A stretch of DNA of 64,000 nucleotides from Hydrogenophaga sp. SL48 (GTDB lineage Bacteria; Pseudomonadota; Gammaproteobacteria; Burkholderiales; Burkholderiaceae_C). This document shows, in pieces, positions 25,185 through 34,295 of the stretch. The stretch spans positions 2,914,001-2,978,000 of the forward strand of contig NZ_CP063400.1 of NCBI RefSeq assembly GCF_021729865.1. Reading direction: 5' to 3'. The position numbers were made by a program, and so were the translations under genes. The notes under the pieces are model-generated. The model was not told the origin of the DNA. It searched no databases and worked only from the letters and a program-made list of their open reading frames with translations. How positions within the stretch are numbered: position 1 is the stretch's first letter; each line of letters begins with the position of its first letter.

Positions 25185-25280
25185 TCCCCCCGCGCCGCTT
25201 CGCGTCACCCCCCAGGGGGGCCACACCAGCAGCCTGGCAAAGCCAGCTCTGCGGTGTGTGCTGGGTGGGGCACTTGCTCC
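25185..25280 (+). repeat. Dispersed GC-rich repeat, type B, copy 7
   Basis: CCCCCCGCGCCGCTTCGCG, CCCCCCAGGGGGG, a CTGGCAAAGCCAG hairpin arm, and GCTGGGTGGGGC at the end. It lies between the divergent trmJ and suhB, so here it cannot simply be a terminator for either gene. Confidence 0.8.
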
Positions 25281-25410
25281 GGTGAGGTGTTTGGTGTGTT
25301 GAAACGGTAAAATCCCCGATTGTCGCCGCCCCGCATCGCCTGGGGTCCAGCCTTCCCGCTCTTCCACTGTCACGCTCGCAGCCCCGCTGCGGCGCAAAGG
25401 CTCACAACTT

Positions 25411-26337
25411 ATGTCGTCCACACTCCACCCCATGCTCAACGTGGCCATCAAGGCCGCCCGTACCGCCGGTACCATCATCAACCGCGCCGCGCTGGACGTG
25501 GAGTCGGTCCGGGTCTCTGCCAAGCAGACCAACGACTTCGTCACCGAAGTCGACCACGCGGCCGAGGCAGCGATCATCGACACCCTGCTCACCGCCTACC
25601 CCGACCACGCCATCTGGGCCGAAGAATCGGGCAAGCGCCCGGGCAAACACGGTGGCGCAGACCATGTCTGGATCATCGACCCGCTGGACGGCACCACCAA
25701 CTTCATCCACGGCTTCCCGGTCTACTGTGTGAGCATCGCGCTCATGGTGGGCAACAAGCTGGAGCAGGCCGTGGTGTACGACCCGAGCCGCAACGACCTC
25801 TTCTGCGCCACGCGCGGTCGCGGCGCCTACATGAACGACCGCCGCATCCGCGTGGCCAAACGCATCGCCATGCGCGACTGCCTGATCTCCACCGGTTTCC
25901 CCTTCCGTCCGGGCGACGCCTTCCAGACCTACATGCAGATGCTGGGCGACGTGATGCCCAAGTGCGCCGGCGTGCGCCGCCCGGGCTCGGCCGCGCTCGA
26001 CCTGGCCTATGTGGCCGCAGGCTTCACCGACGGCTTCTTTGAAATGGGTCTCTCGCCCTGGGACGTGGCCGCAGGCGCGCTGCTGGTGACCGAGGCCGGC
26101 GGTCTGGTGGGCAACTTCACCGGCGAAGCCAACTTCCTGGAACAAAAGGAATGCCTGGCCGCCAACCCCAAGATCTACGGCCAGCTGGTGGGCATCACCG
26201 GCAAGTACAGCAAGTTCGCCAGCGCCGGCGAAAAGGCCTCGCTGCGCCAGTCCTCGGCGGCGGCCCAGCCCGATGCCGCCGGCGACGACAAGCCCGCCGA
26301 CGACACGCCCCCCTCGGAGTCCACCGCGCCGTTCTGA
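25411..26337 (+). CDS. suhB: Inositol-1-monophosphatase SuhB
   Basis: 308 residues. FIG-superfamily metal-dependent phosphatase: [11 protein letters not shown], the E-E metal site WAEESG (about 69-74), the signature [12 protein letters not shown] (about 91-102) and the C-terminal [17 protein letters not shown] (about 215-231). SuhB hydrolyses inositol phosphate and, in E. coli, is a partner of the rRNA antitermination complex. The last 40 residues are Ala/Asp/Pro-rich, an extension beyond the 267-residue E. coli protein and probably disordered. Confidence 0.94.
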   Translation: MSSTLHPMLNVAIKAARTAGTIINRAALDVESVRVSAKQTNDFVTEVDHAAEAAIIDTLLTAYPDHAIWAEESGKRPGKHGGADHVWIIDPLDGTTNFIHGFPVYCVSIALMVGNKLEQAVVYDPSRNDLFCATRGRGAYMNDRRIRVAKRIAMRDCLISTGFPFRPGDAFQTYMQMLGDVMPKCAGVRRPGSAALDLAYVAAGFTDGFFEMGLSPWDVAAGALLVTEAGGLVGNFTGEANFLEQKECLAANPKIYGQLVGITGKYSKFASAGEKASLRQSSAAAQPDAAGDDKPADDTPPSESTAPF

Positions 26338-26363
26338 GCCTTCTACCGAACGTTGTCCCCCAG

Positions 26364-26437
26364 CGCACCGCCGGGGCGGCTTTGCCGGTCGGCCAGTGCC
26401 ACCCCTTTGAGGGGGGTGCGCCCAGCGCGGCGGGGGT
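26364..26437 (-). repeat. Dispersed GC-rich repeat, type B inverted, copy 8
   Basis: Contains the arms CCGGGGCGGCTTTGCCGG, a C-run/G-run inverted repeat CACCCCTTTGAGGGGGGTG and CAGCGCGGCGGGGG. It lies between the convergent suhB and PAS-kinase genes. Confidence 0.72.
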
Positions 26438-26445
26438 GCTTCACT

Positions 26446-29400
26446 TCAGGCCAGGGGCAGCGTCCACCAGAAAGTGGCGCCCTGCCCCGTGGTGGATTCG
26501 GCCCAGATGCGCCCGCCGTGGCGCTCCAGGGAGCGCGCCACGATCGCCAGCCCCACGCCCGTGCCGCCGGGCGCGTCCGCGCCCGTGTGCAGGCGCTGGA
26601 ACAGGCCAAACAGCTTGTTGGCATGGGCCATGTTGAAGCCCATGCCGTTGTCGCGCAGGTAAAACGCCGAACGCTCGGCATCGAAGCCCAGCTCCAGACA
26701 GGGGTCGGCGCGGTGACGGGAGTACTTGAGCGCGTTGTCCACCAGGTTGACCAGCACCTGCCGCAGCAGCGCCGCGTCTCCGAGCACCGCGGGCAGGGGC
26801 AGCGCACGGATCTGTGCGTGCGGAACGGCCGGCGCGAGGGCTTCCGTCACCGAACGTGCCAGGGCGTTCATGTCCACCGGCACCGCACCGATCTCCACGC
26901 GCACCACGCGCAGCAGCTCGAGCATGTCTGAAATCATCTGACCCATGTTGCGCGACGAGTGGGTGATGCGCTCGAACATCTGCCGGCCCTCGGGGCTCAG
27001 GCGGTCACCGTCCATCTCGGCCACCAGCGCGGCAAAGCCGTTCACCGAGCGCAGCGGTGCTCGCAGGTCGTGGGCGATCGAATACGAGATGGCTTCCATG
27101 TCCTTCATGGAGCGCTCCAGCTCGGCGGTGCGTTCGGCGACGCGCCGCTCCAGGCTGGCATTGAGGGCCCGCACCTGTTCCTGGGCCGCCACGCGTTCGT
27201 TGATGTCCAGATGGGTGCCCGACATGTACAGCACCTCGCCGTTGGTGCCACGCCGGTGCACACGACCGCGGTCGTTGATCCAGATCCATTGGCCGTTCTT
27301 GTGGCGCATGCGGATGTCGCACTCGTAATACGGCTGTTCATCGCCCCAGTGCCGGTGCAGCACGCGCTCGGCCCGCTCCAGGTCCTGCGGGTGCACCAGG
27401 CGGCGCCAGGTGTCGAAGGTGGTGGGCAGCAACTCGGCCACGGTGTAGCCCAGCATCTCGGCCCAGCGATCGTTGATCTCCATCGCTCCGGTCTGGACAT
27501 TGGTCTCCCAGATGCCCGGGCGTGTCGCCTCCAGCACCCACTGCAGGCGCTGGCGTTCGTCGCGCAGGGCCTCTTCGGCCTGCACATAGGACGTGACGTC
27601 GGTGTAGGTGCGCACCATGCCTCCCCCGGGCAAGGCCCGCGAGAAGATTTCGAGCACCGCCCCCTGGCGCGTGCGACGCAGATAGGTTTCGGGGGGCATC
27701 AACCGCGGCTCCAGCCCCACGAAAGGGCGCAGTGCCCGGTCCAGCAGCTGGAAGTCGCTGCCGAAATCGCCCCGCTCGGCCTGAAACGCGGCCAGTTCGC
27801 TGATCCGCGGCTGGGAAGCCAGCAGGGCCTCGGGCAGGTCCAGCAGCTCCAGCATGCGGCGGTTGTAGAACCGCACCCGGCCATCGGCGTCCACCATGGT
27901 CAGCCCCTGGCTCATGCTGTCAAAGGTCGCCTGCAGCGCCGCGCTCTTTTCGGCCAGCAAGGCACTGGTGGCCTGGAACTGCTCGCGCGCACGCTGGCGC
28001 TCGGCGTGACCGCGCCAGGCCAGCACCAGCTGCCGCACCGCGCCCAGCAGCGGCTGCAGGAATTCGACGTCGGCCTCGCTGTAACCGCCGGGCTGGTTGG
28101 CCAGGCCGATCATGGCCACGAGCTGGTCGCCCACCGCCAGCGGCACCCCCAGAAAAGCCGACATGCCGGGGTGTCCGGACGGGCGGCCACCCGCGCGCGG
28201 ATCGCTGCGCGGGTCGTTGGAGATCACCGTCTCGCCGGTGAGCAGGGCGTGGCCGAACAGGGTCCGGGTGTTGCGAAACTCCAGACCGGTATCGACCTGC
28301 TCGTCGTGCATGCGGCGGGTGCGCTCGTCCCAGGCGATGTTGGTGATGGCGTGCGTCTTCAGGTAGGGCTGCCCATGGGCGTCGTAGAGCACCTCACCCA
28401 CGAAACCGTATTCGCTGTGGGTCACCGACAGCAAGGCCGAGAGCAGGGCTTCAAACGCCTGCCGTTTGTCGTCGGCCTCGATGAACGCCTGTTGCGCCTT
28501 CCGCACGGCGTCGAGCATGCGGTGCTGGCGCTCCAGCGCCTGCGCCGCGAGCCGCGACTCGGTCACATCGGTCGTGAACCCGTGCCAGAGCGTCGAGCCA
28601 TCGGCCTCCCACTGTGGCAACGCCTCCACGCTGTACCACCTCAACCCCCGGCTCGGCAGGAGCACGCGGTACACGCCCCGCCAGAAGGTGCGCTCACGGC
28701 CCGCCTGCTCCATCGACACGATCAAGGCCTTTTTGTCCCCGGGATGCACGCGCGAGAAAAACAGGTTGCCTTCGCGCTTGAGGTCCCCGGCCTCCATCTC
28801 CAGCAGGTCGACCGCCGCCTGGCTCATGTAGAGGAAACTGCTGCTGCCATCGGGCCGCACCCGGGCCAGAAACAGCACCCCAGGCACGCGGGCCGTGATG
28901 TTCTGGATGAATTCGAGCTGGCCTGCCAGGGCCTGGCCGGCCTCCTTCTCGGCCGTGATGTCCTGCACCACGCCAAAGTCGGTCTGCGGATTGCCCGCCA
29001 CGGCGGTCTGGCTGATGCGCGTTCGCATCCAGCGCCGCTCGCCGTTCGGGCACTGCCAGCGGAACTCAACCACCCGCCCGTCCCGCGCCTCCCGGGCCGC
29101 GTGCCAGGCCGGCAGGTCGTCCGGGTGGATGCCCCCGCGCCCTTCGATGCGCTGGAGCGTGGGCCTCGGCGCCACCCCGGTGATGTCGTACAGCCCCTGC
29201 GACCAGATCACCTCCTGGTCATTCTGGGCGTTCGTCCAGTGCCCCGCCCGGGCGAGCTTTTCAACGGCGCCGTGCAATTCCACCTGCTGCTGCAGCTCCA
29301 GATTGGCCTGCTGCAGAGCCGTTTCAGCTTCGTGTTCGCGCGAGATCTCGCTCAACACCACCAGCAACAGGGGCTCGGGTGCCACGTCCAGCAAGGTGGA

Positions 29401-29748
29401 CTGCAGTCGCACACGGCGCGTCTGGCCTTGATGGAGGCACAGCATCTGGTGACTCGGGCCCATGCGCAGGCCCTCCAGGTACCGCTGGCGGGCGGCCTCG
29501 CTCGGCCAATGCCCCAGCTCCACCGTGGTGCGGCCAATCACCTGCTCCCGTGTCAGTCCCACCACATCCAGCCAGGCGTCGTTGACCGCGAGCATGCAGC
29601 CATCGCTTGCCCGGCTCAGGCTGGTCGGCAAGGGTGATGCACTGAACACCAGCTCCCAAGGCAAGCTGGCGCTGGGTGGTGTCTCGGGATCGGGGTCGGC
29701 GGGAACCATGCGCTGCAATACAAGCTTTGGTGGGGGCGTTCGCGCCAT
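26446..29748 (-). CDS. Cytoplasmic multi-PAS/GAF hybrid-sensor histidine kinase
   Basis: 1100 residues with no transmembrane segment. Domains in order: PAS about 30-140, PAS (PAS_3 type) about 160-265, PAS about 280-400, GAF about 405-580, PAS about 595-720 (SMSQGLTMVDADGRVRFYNRR), PAS about 735-860, HisKA about 880-950 with the phospho-accepting His near 893 (YSIAHDLRAPLRS), and HATPase about 985-1098 (NLVDNALKYSR, DNGMGFN, GGTGVGLAIV). No receiver domain is attached and no response regulator gene is adjacent, so it is an orphan kinase. Ligands cannot be predicted; the tandem PAS/GAF array suggests several small-molecule or redox inputs. Divergent from mutS with a gap of only 56 bp. Confidence 0.9.
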   Translation of the reverse strand: MARTPPPKLVLQRMVPADPDPETPPSASLPWELVFSASPLPTSLSRASDGCMLAVNDAWLDVVGLTREQVIGRTTVELGHWPSEAARQRYLEGLRMGPSHQMLCLHQGQTRRVRLQSTLLDVAPEPLLLVVLSEISREHEAETALQQANLELQQQVELHGAVEKLARAGHWTNAQNDQEVIWSQGLYDITGVAPRPTLQRIEGRGGIHPDDLPAWHAAREARDGRVVEFRWQCPNGERRWMRTRISQTAVAGNPQTDFGVVQDITAEKEAGQALAGQLEFIQNITARVPGVLFLARVRPDGSSSFLYMSQAAVDLLEMEAGDLKREGNLFFSRVHPGDKKALIVSMEQAGRERTFWRGVYRVLLPSRGLRWYSVEALPQWEADGSTLWHGFTTDVTESRLAAQALERQHRMLDAVRKAQQAFIEADDKRQAFEALLSALLSVTHSEYGFVGEVLYDAHGQPYLKTHAITNIAWDERTRRMHDEQVDTGLEFRNTRTLFGHALLTGETVISNDPRSDPRAGGRPSGHPGMSAFLGVPLAVGDQLVAMIGLANQPGGYSEADVEFLQPLLGAVRQLVLAWRGHAERQRAREQFQATSALLAEKSAALQATFDSMSQGLTMVDADGRVRFYNRRMLELLDLPEALLASQPRISELAAFQAERGDFGSDFQLLDRALRPFVGLEPRLMPPETYLRRTRQGAVLEIFSRALPGGGMVRTYTDVTSYVQAEEALRDERQRLQWVLEATRPGIWETNVQTGAMEINDRWAEMLGYTVAELLPTTFDTWRRLVHPQDLERAERVLHRHWGDEQPYYECDIRMRHKNGQWIWINDRGRVHRRGTNGEVLYMSGTHLDINERVAAQEQVRALNASLERRVAERTAELERSMKDMEAISYSIAHDLRAPLRSVNGFAALVAEMDGDRLSPEGRQMFERITHSSRNMGQMISDMLELLRVVRVEIGAVPVDMNALARSVTEALAPAVPHAQIRALPLPAVLGDAALLRQVLVNLVDNALKYSRHRADPCLELGFDAERSAFYLRDNGMGFNMAHANKLFGLFQRLHTGADAPGGTGVGLAIVARSLERHGGRIWAESTTGQGATFWWTLPLA

Positions 29749-29804
29749 TGTGGGGCATCAGAGGGGGCGCCGGTCCGTGAAAAACAGCCTGATAAAGTAG
29801 CCGG

Positions 29805-32465
29805 TTGTCTCTTTCACGCCCCCACGAGCCCGCCTTGAACGCCCCGCTGGACAAACACACACCCATGATGCAGCAGTACCTGGCCATCAAGGCGGGGTAT
29901 CCACACACGCTGGTGTTCTACCGCATGGGCGACTTCTACGAGCTGTTTTTCGGCGACGCTGAAAAAGCCGCGCGCCTGCTCGACATCACGCTCACGCAGC
30001 GCGGCCAGTCGGCCGGCGAGCCGGTGGTGATGGCCGGCGTGCCGTTCCATTCCATCGACAACTACCTCGCGCGCCTCATCAAGCTCGGCGAATCGGCCGC
30101 CATCTGCGAGCAGGTGGGCGACGTGGCCACCGCCAAGGGTCCGGTAGAGCGCAAGGTGGTGCGCGTGGTCACGCCCGGCACGTTGACCGACAGCGAGCTG
30201 CTGTCCGACAAGACCGAAGCGGTGCTCATGGCCGTGCACCCGGGGGCGCGCACCGGCGTCGGTCTGGCCTGGATGTCGGTCACGCAAGGCATCGTGTTCC
30301 TCGCGCAGTGCGCGAGCGATGAACTCGCCGACTGGATCGCCCGCATCGCGCCCGGAGAGCTGCTCTACAGCGCCGAGGTCACGCCCGGATTCGAGAAAAA
30401 CGTGCAGGCGCTCGCCGCCCAGCCGCTGGCCAGCGGCCAGCGCACCGTGGCGGTGCTGCGCCCGGCCTGGGCGTTCGACGGCGCGCTGGGCGAACGCAAG
30501 CTGCTCGAACAGCTCGGCGCCGCCAGCCTGGCCGCCTGGGACGCGCAGGGCCTGGGCGATGCGCACGCCGCCGCCGCCGCCCTGCTCGACTACGCCGAAC
30601 ACACGCAGGGTCGCGCGCTCAGCCACGTGAAAAGCCTGCGTGTGGCGCGCAGCGACGAGCTGATCGACCTGCCGATCACCACGCGGCGCAACCTCGAACT
30701 CACCCACACCCTGCGCGGCGAGACCAGCCCCACGCTGTTCTCCCTGCTCGACGTCTGCCAGACCGGCATGGGCAGCCGGGCGCTGCGCAGCTGGCTGCTG
30801 GAGCCGAAACGCGAACGCTCGGAAGCGCGAGCCCGGCTCGACGCCATCGCCCTGCTGAGGGGCGGCCTGGGCCAAACGCTGCGCCAGTCGCTCAAGGGCG
30901 CCAGCGACGTCGAGCGCATCACCGCGCGCACGGCGCTGCGTCAGGTGCGCCCGCGCGAACTGGTCGGCCTGGGCCAGACGCTGGGTCGCGCCCAACAACT
31001 CGCCCAGGCCCTGCAACACGGCCTGCCTGAGGGCGGACCTGCGCTGTTGTTGCAGATCGCCGCCGACCTCACACCGCCCGCCGGCTGTGCCGAGCTGCTG
31101 GTGGCCGCGCTGCTGCCCGAGCCGGCCGCGCTGGTGCGCGACGGCGGCGTCATCAACGACGGCTTCGACGCCGATCTGGACGAACTGCGCGGCATCCAGA
31201 CCAACTGCGACGGCTTCCTGATCGACCTGGAAACCCGCGAACGCGCGCGCACCGGCATCGCCAACCTGCGCGTGCAGTTCAACAAGGTGCACGGCTTCTA
31301 CATCGAGGTCACGCAGGGCCAGGTGGACAAGGTGCCCGACGACTACCGCCGCCGCCAGACGCTGAAGAACGCCGAACGCTTCATCACGCCCGAGCTCAAG
31401 GCGTTTGAAGACAAGGCACTCAGCGCGCAGGAGCGTGCGCTGGCGCGCGAGAAGTGGCTCTTTGAGCACCTGCTGGACGAGCTGCAGACGCACATTGATA
31501 CGCTCACCCGCCTCGCGCGCGCACTCGCCGCGCTGGACGCGCTGTGCGCCCTCGCCGAACGTTCGCTCACGCTCAACTGGAGCGCTCCGTTGTTCGTCGC
31601 TGAGCCCTGCATCGAGATCCGCGGCGGCCGACACCCGGTGGTCGAAGCACGCCTGAACGAGACCACCGGCGGCAGTTTCATCGCCAACGACACGGTCATG
31701 GGCCCGAAGCAGCGCATGCAGGTCATCACCGGCCCCAACATGGGCGGCAAGAGCACCTACATGCGCCAGGTGGCGGTGATCGTGCTGCTGGCCAGCATGG
31801 GCAGCTACGTGCCGGCGACGTCCTGCCGCCTCGGCCCGATCGACGCCATCCACACCCGCATCGGCGCGGCCGACGACCTGGCCAACGCGCAATCGACCTT
31901 CATGGTCGAGATGACCGAAGCGGCGCAGATTCTCAATGCCGCAACTCCCCAGAGCCTGGTGCTGATGGACGAGATCGGCCGCGGCACCTCCACCTTTGAC
32001 GGCCTGGCGCTGGCCGGCGGCATCGCCGCGCATCTGCACGACAAGGCCAAGGCATTCACGCTGTTCGCCACCCACTACTTCGAACTCACCGAGTTTCCGG
32101 CCGGCCACCACGCGGCGGTGAACGTGCACGTGAGCGCGGTCGAAGGCGGTGGCAAGAGCGGCATCGTGTTCCTGCACCAAATCGAGCCCGGTCCGGCCAG
32201 CCGCAGCTACGGCATACAAGTTGCAAGGCTCGCCGGCGTGCCGGCCGCGGTGGTGCAGCACGCGCGCCACGCACTCGCCGCGCTGGAGAGCCAGAGCGAG
32301 CAGAGCCGCAGCCAGGTCGACCTGTTTGCCCCGCCGCCACCGAGCGCCGAACCCCAGATCCACCCCCTGCAGACCGCGCTGCAGGGCATCGACCCCGACG
32401 CCTTGACCCCGCGCGAAGCGCTGGACCAGCTCTACCAACTCAAGAAACTCAGCCTGCAACCATGA
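29805..32465 (+). CDS. mutS: DNA mismatch repair protein MutS
   Basis: About 876-886 residues. The mismatch-recognition domain starts [35 protein letters not shown] with the Phe-x-Glu wedge in FYEL; the ATPase has Walker [10 protein letters not shown] (about 643), Walker [17 protein letters not shown] and the C-terminal helix-turn-helix region ([13 protein letters not shown]). MutS binds mispaired DNA and recruits MutL. No ATG precedes the essential N-terminus; TTG at 29805 or TTG at 29835 must be the start, and neither has a clear ribosome-binding site. The stop overlaps the start of the Anbu gene by 4 bp. Confidence 0.95.
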   Translation: MSLSRPHEPALNAPLDKHTPMMQQYLAIKAGYPHTLVFYRMGDFYELFFGDAEKAARLLDITLTQRGQSAGEPVVMAGVPFHSIDNYLARLIKLGESAAICEQVGDVATAKGPVERKVVRVVTPGTLTDSELLSDKTEAVLMAVHPGARTGVGLAWMSVTQGIVFLAQCASDELADWIARIAPGELLYSAEVTPGFEKNVQALAAQPLASGQRTVAVLRPAWAFDGALGERKLLEQLGAASLAAWDAQGLGDAHAAAAALLDYAEHTQGRALSHVKSLRVARSDELIDLPITTRRNLELTHTLRGETSPTLFSLLDVCQTGMGSRALRSWLLEPKRERSEARARLDAIALLRGGLGQTLRQSLKGASDVERITARTALRQVRPRELVGLGQTLGRAQQLAQALQHGLPEGGPALLLQIAADLTPPAGCAELLVAALLPEPAALVRDGGVINDGFDADLDELRGIQTNCDGFLIDLETRERARTGIANLRVQFNKVHGFYIEVTQGQVDKVPDDYRRRQTLKNAERFITPELKAFEDKALSAQERALAREKWLFEHLLDELQTHIDTLTRLARALAALDALCALAERSLTLNWSAPLFVAEPCIEIRGGRHPVVEARLNETTGGSFIANDTVMGPKQRMQVITGPNMGGKSTYMRQVAVIVLLASMGSYVPATSCRLGPIDAIHTRIGAADDLANAQSTFMVEMTEAAQILNAATPQSLVLMDEIGRGTSTFDGLALAGGIAAHLHDKAKAFTLFATHYFELTEFPAGHHAAVNVHVSAVEGGGKSGIVFLHQIEPGPASRSYGIQVARLAGVPAAVVQHARHALAALESQSEQSRSQVDLFAPPPPSAEPQIHPLQTALQGIDPDALTPREALDQLYQLKKLSLQP

Positions 32466-33289
32466 CCTACTGCGTCGCCGTCAAACTCAATGCCGGGCTG
32501 GTTTTCCTGTCCGACTCGCGCACCAACGCGGGCCTGGACCAGATCAGCACCTTCCGCAAGATGATCGTCTACGAGATGCCGGGCGAGCGCTTCATGTGCC
32601 TGCTCTCGGCCGGCAACCTGTCCATTTCGCAGTCGATCCGCGAAATCCTGCAGGTCGAGCAGATCCTGGACCATGAAGGTGGCGACCCGATCACGATCTG
32701 GAACGCCAAGAGCATGTTCGACGCCACGCGGGTGCTGGGTGCGGCGGTGCGCCATGTGTACGAACGCGACGGTGAATCGCTCCAGCGCGCGGGGGTGGAC
32801 TTCAATGTGTCCATGATCTTCGGTGGCCAGATCCGGGGCGAGGGCATGCGCCTGTTCCAGGTCTATTCGGCGGGCAATTTCATCGAAGCCACGGCCGAGA
32901 CGCCGTTCTTCCAGGTCGGCGAATCCAAGTACGGCAAGCCGGTGCTGGACCGCGTGATCACCCCCGACACCCCGCTGGACGAAGCGGCCAAGTGCGTGCT
33001 GGTGTCCATGGACTCCACGCTCAAGTCCAACCTCTCGGTCGGCCTGCCGCTGGACATGGTGGTCTATGAGGCCAACCAGCTGCAGAGCGACAAGATCACC
33101 TGCATCGACGAAAACAACCCCTATTTCCGCATGGTCCACAGCACCTGGGGTCAGAAGCTGCGCGAGGTGTTCGACAGCATCGAAGACCCGACCTGGGATG
33201 GCGCCCACACCGAGGTGCCGCTGATCTGCAACACGGGGCGCAATCAGCCGCTCAAGAAAATTTCGAACGCAAAAGAAAAGCTGATCTGA
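32462..33289 (+). CDS. Anbu-type proteasome-related peptidase
   Basis: 275 residues starting [20 protein letters not shown]. Removal of Met would expose Thr1, the N-terminal nucleophile of the proteasome/HslV fold. The following strand, the [10 protein letters not shown] loop and the residues [14 protein letters not shown] (about 37-50) match the bacterial Anbu ('ancestral beta subunit') family, which is longer than HslV (about 175 residues) and has no dedicated ATPase partner. Its substrate is unknown. In many proteobacteria Anbu genes sit with transglutaminase-like, alpha-E and ATP-grasp genes; here it is coupled instead to mutS (ATGA overlap), with a repeat and an unrelated hydrolase following. 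Confidence 0.88.
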   Translation: MTYCVAVKLNAGLVFLSDSRTNAGLDQISTFRKMIVYEMPGERFMCLLSAGNLSISQSIREILQVEQILDHEGGDPITIWNAKSMFDATRVLGAAVRHVYERDGESLQRAGVDFNVSMIFGGQIRGEGMRLFQVYSAGNFIEATAETPFFQVGESKYGKPVLDRVITPDTPLDEAAKCVLVSMDSTLKSNLSVGLPLDMVVYEANQLQSDKITCIDENNPYFRMVHSTWGQKLREVFDSIEDPTWDGAHTEVPLICNTGRNQPLKKISNAKEKLI

Positions 33290-33300
33290 TGATCTGATTT

Positions 33301-33387
33301 ACCCCCCGCGCCGCCTTCGGCGTCACCCCCCCAGGGGGCGACACTGGCCGTCCGGCGAAGCCGGCCCGGCGGTGTCCTGGGTTGGAC
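33301..33387 (+). repeat. Dispersed GC-rich repeat, type B, copy 9
   Basis: CCCCCCGCGCCGCCTTCGGCG, CCCCCCCAGGGGGCGACACTGG, CCGGCGAAGCCGG and GGTGTCCTGGGTTGG. It is the most complete plus-orientation type B copy. Confidence 0.82.
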
Positions 33388-33425
33388 ACTTCGCGCCGGT
33401 TGAACGGCAATGAGCACCTTTCTCG

Positions 33426-34262
33426 ATGTCCCTTATTGTTTTTTCTCACGCCAACAGCTTCCCGGCCAGCACCTACGCCGTGCTGTTCAAGTCGCTGCGC
33501 GCGCGCGGCTATTCGGTGCGGGCGCTGGAGAAGTTCGGTCACGACCCGGCCTACCCGGTCACCAGCAACTGGCCCCACCTGGTGCAGCAGCTGGCCGACT
33601 TTGCGGCCCCGGAAATCGAGACGCACGGTCAGGGCGCCTGGCTGGTGGGCCATTCGCTGGGTGGTTTCCTCAGCATCATGTGCGCCGCGCGCCACCCGCA
33701 GCTCGGCGGGCATGCGGTCAAAGGCGTGCTGCTGATCGATTCGCCGGTGCTCGGCGGCTGGCGCGCGCGGGCCCTGGAGCTGGCCAAGCGCACGCAGCTG
33801 GTGGGCTCCATCTCGCCCGGCAAAATCAGCCGTCAGCGCCGCAACACCTGGCCAGACGCCCACGCCGCGCACGAGCATTTCGCGCGGAAAAAGGCCTTTG
33901 CCTGCTGGGACCCGCAGGTGCTGCGCGACTACATCACGCACGGCACCCACGACGAGGCCACCGCACAGGGCTTGCGTCGCGTGCTCGGGTTCCACCGCGA
34001 GGTGGAAACCGCGATCTACAACACCCTGCCCCACAACCTCGACCGCCTGCTGCGGCGCCACCCGCTGACCTGCCCGGTGGCCTTCCTCGGTGGCACCGAG
34101 TCGCTGGAAATGAAACAGGTCGGCATGGCCATGACGCACCGCCTGGTGGGCCCACATCCCGAGCGCCTGCAACTGCTGCCGGGCAGCCACCTGTTCCCCA
34201 TGGAACACCCGCAGGACACCGCGACCGCCATCGACCGGTGCCTGCGCGCCATGAAAACCTAA
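33426..34262 (+). CDS. Alpha/beta hydrolase
   Basis: 278 residues, cytoplasmic. The nucleophile elbow is GHSLGG (about 75-80, Ser77), the oxyanion region is FSHANSFPA (6-14), and the likely catalytic His is in LPGSHLFPMEHP (about 255-266, a GSH-x-F motif). The family is the broad alpha/beta hydrolase fold 1/6; substrate unknown. It follows a dispersed repeat and precedes a sensor kinase by 33 bp, so the two may be co-transcribed. Confidence 0.85.
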   Translation: MSLIVFSHANSFPASTYAVLFKSLRARGYSVRALEKFGHDPAYPVTSNWPHLVQQLADFAAPEIETHGQGAWLVGHSLGGFLSIMCAARHPQLGGHAVKGVLLIDSPVLGGWRARALELAKRTQLVGSISPGKISRQRRNTWPDAHAAHEHFARKKAFACWDPQVLRDYITHGTHDEATAQGLRRVLGFHREVETAIYNTLPHNLDRLLRRHPLTCPVAFLGGTESLEMKQVGMAMTHRLVGPHPERLQLLPGSHLFPMEHPQDTATAIDRCLRAMKT

Positions 34263-34295
34263 AGGAATCGCGCACGGGTACGATGCTTCCTGTAC

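Noticed and set aside
25285..25313. Promoter for suhB with -10 TAAAAT at 25308
   Set aside because: The -10 is plausible but no acceptable -35 lies 16-18 bp upstream, so it is not listed as a feature.
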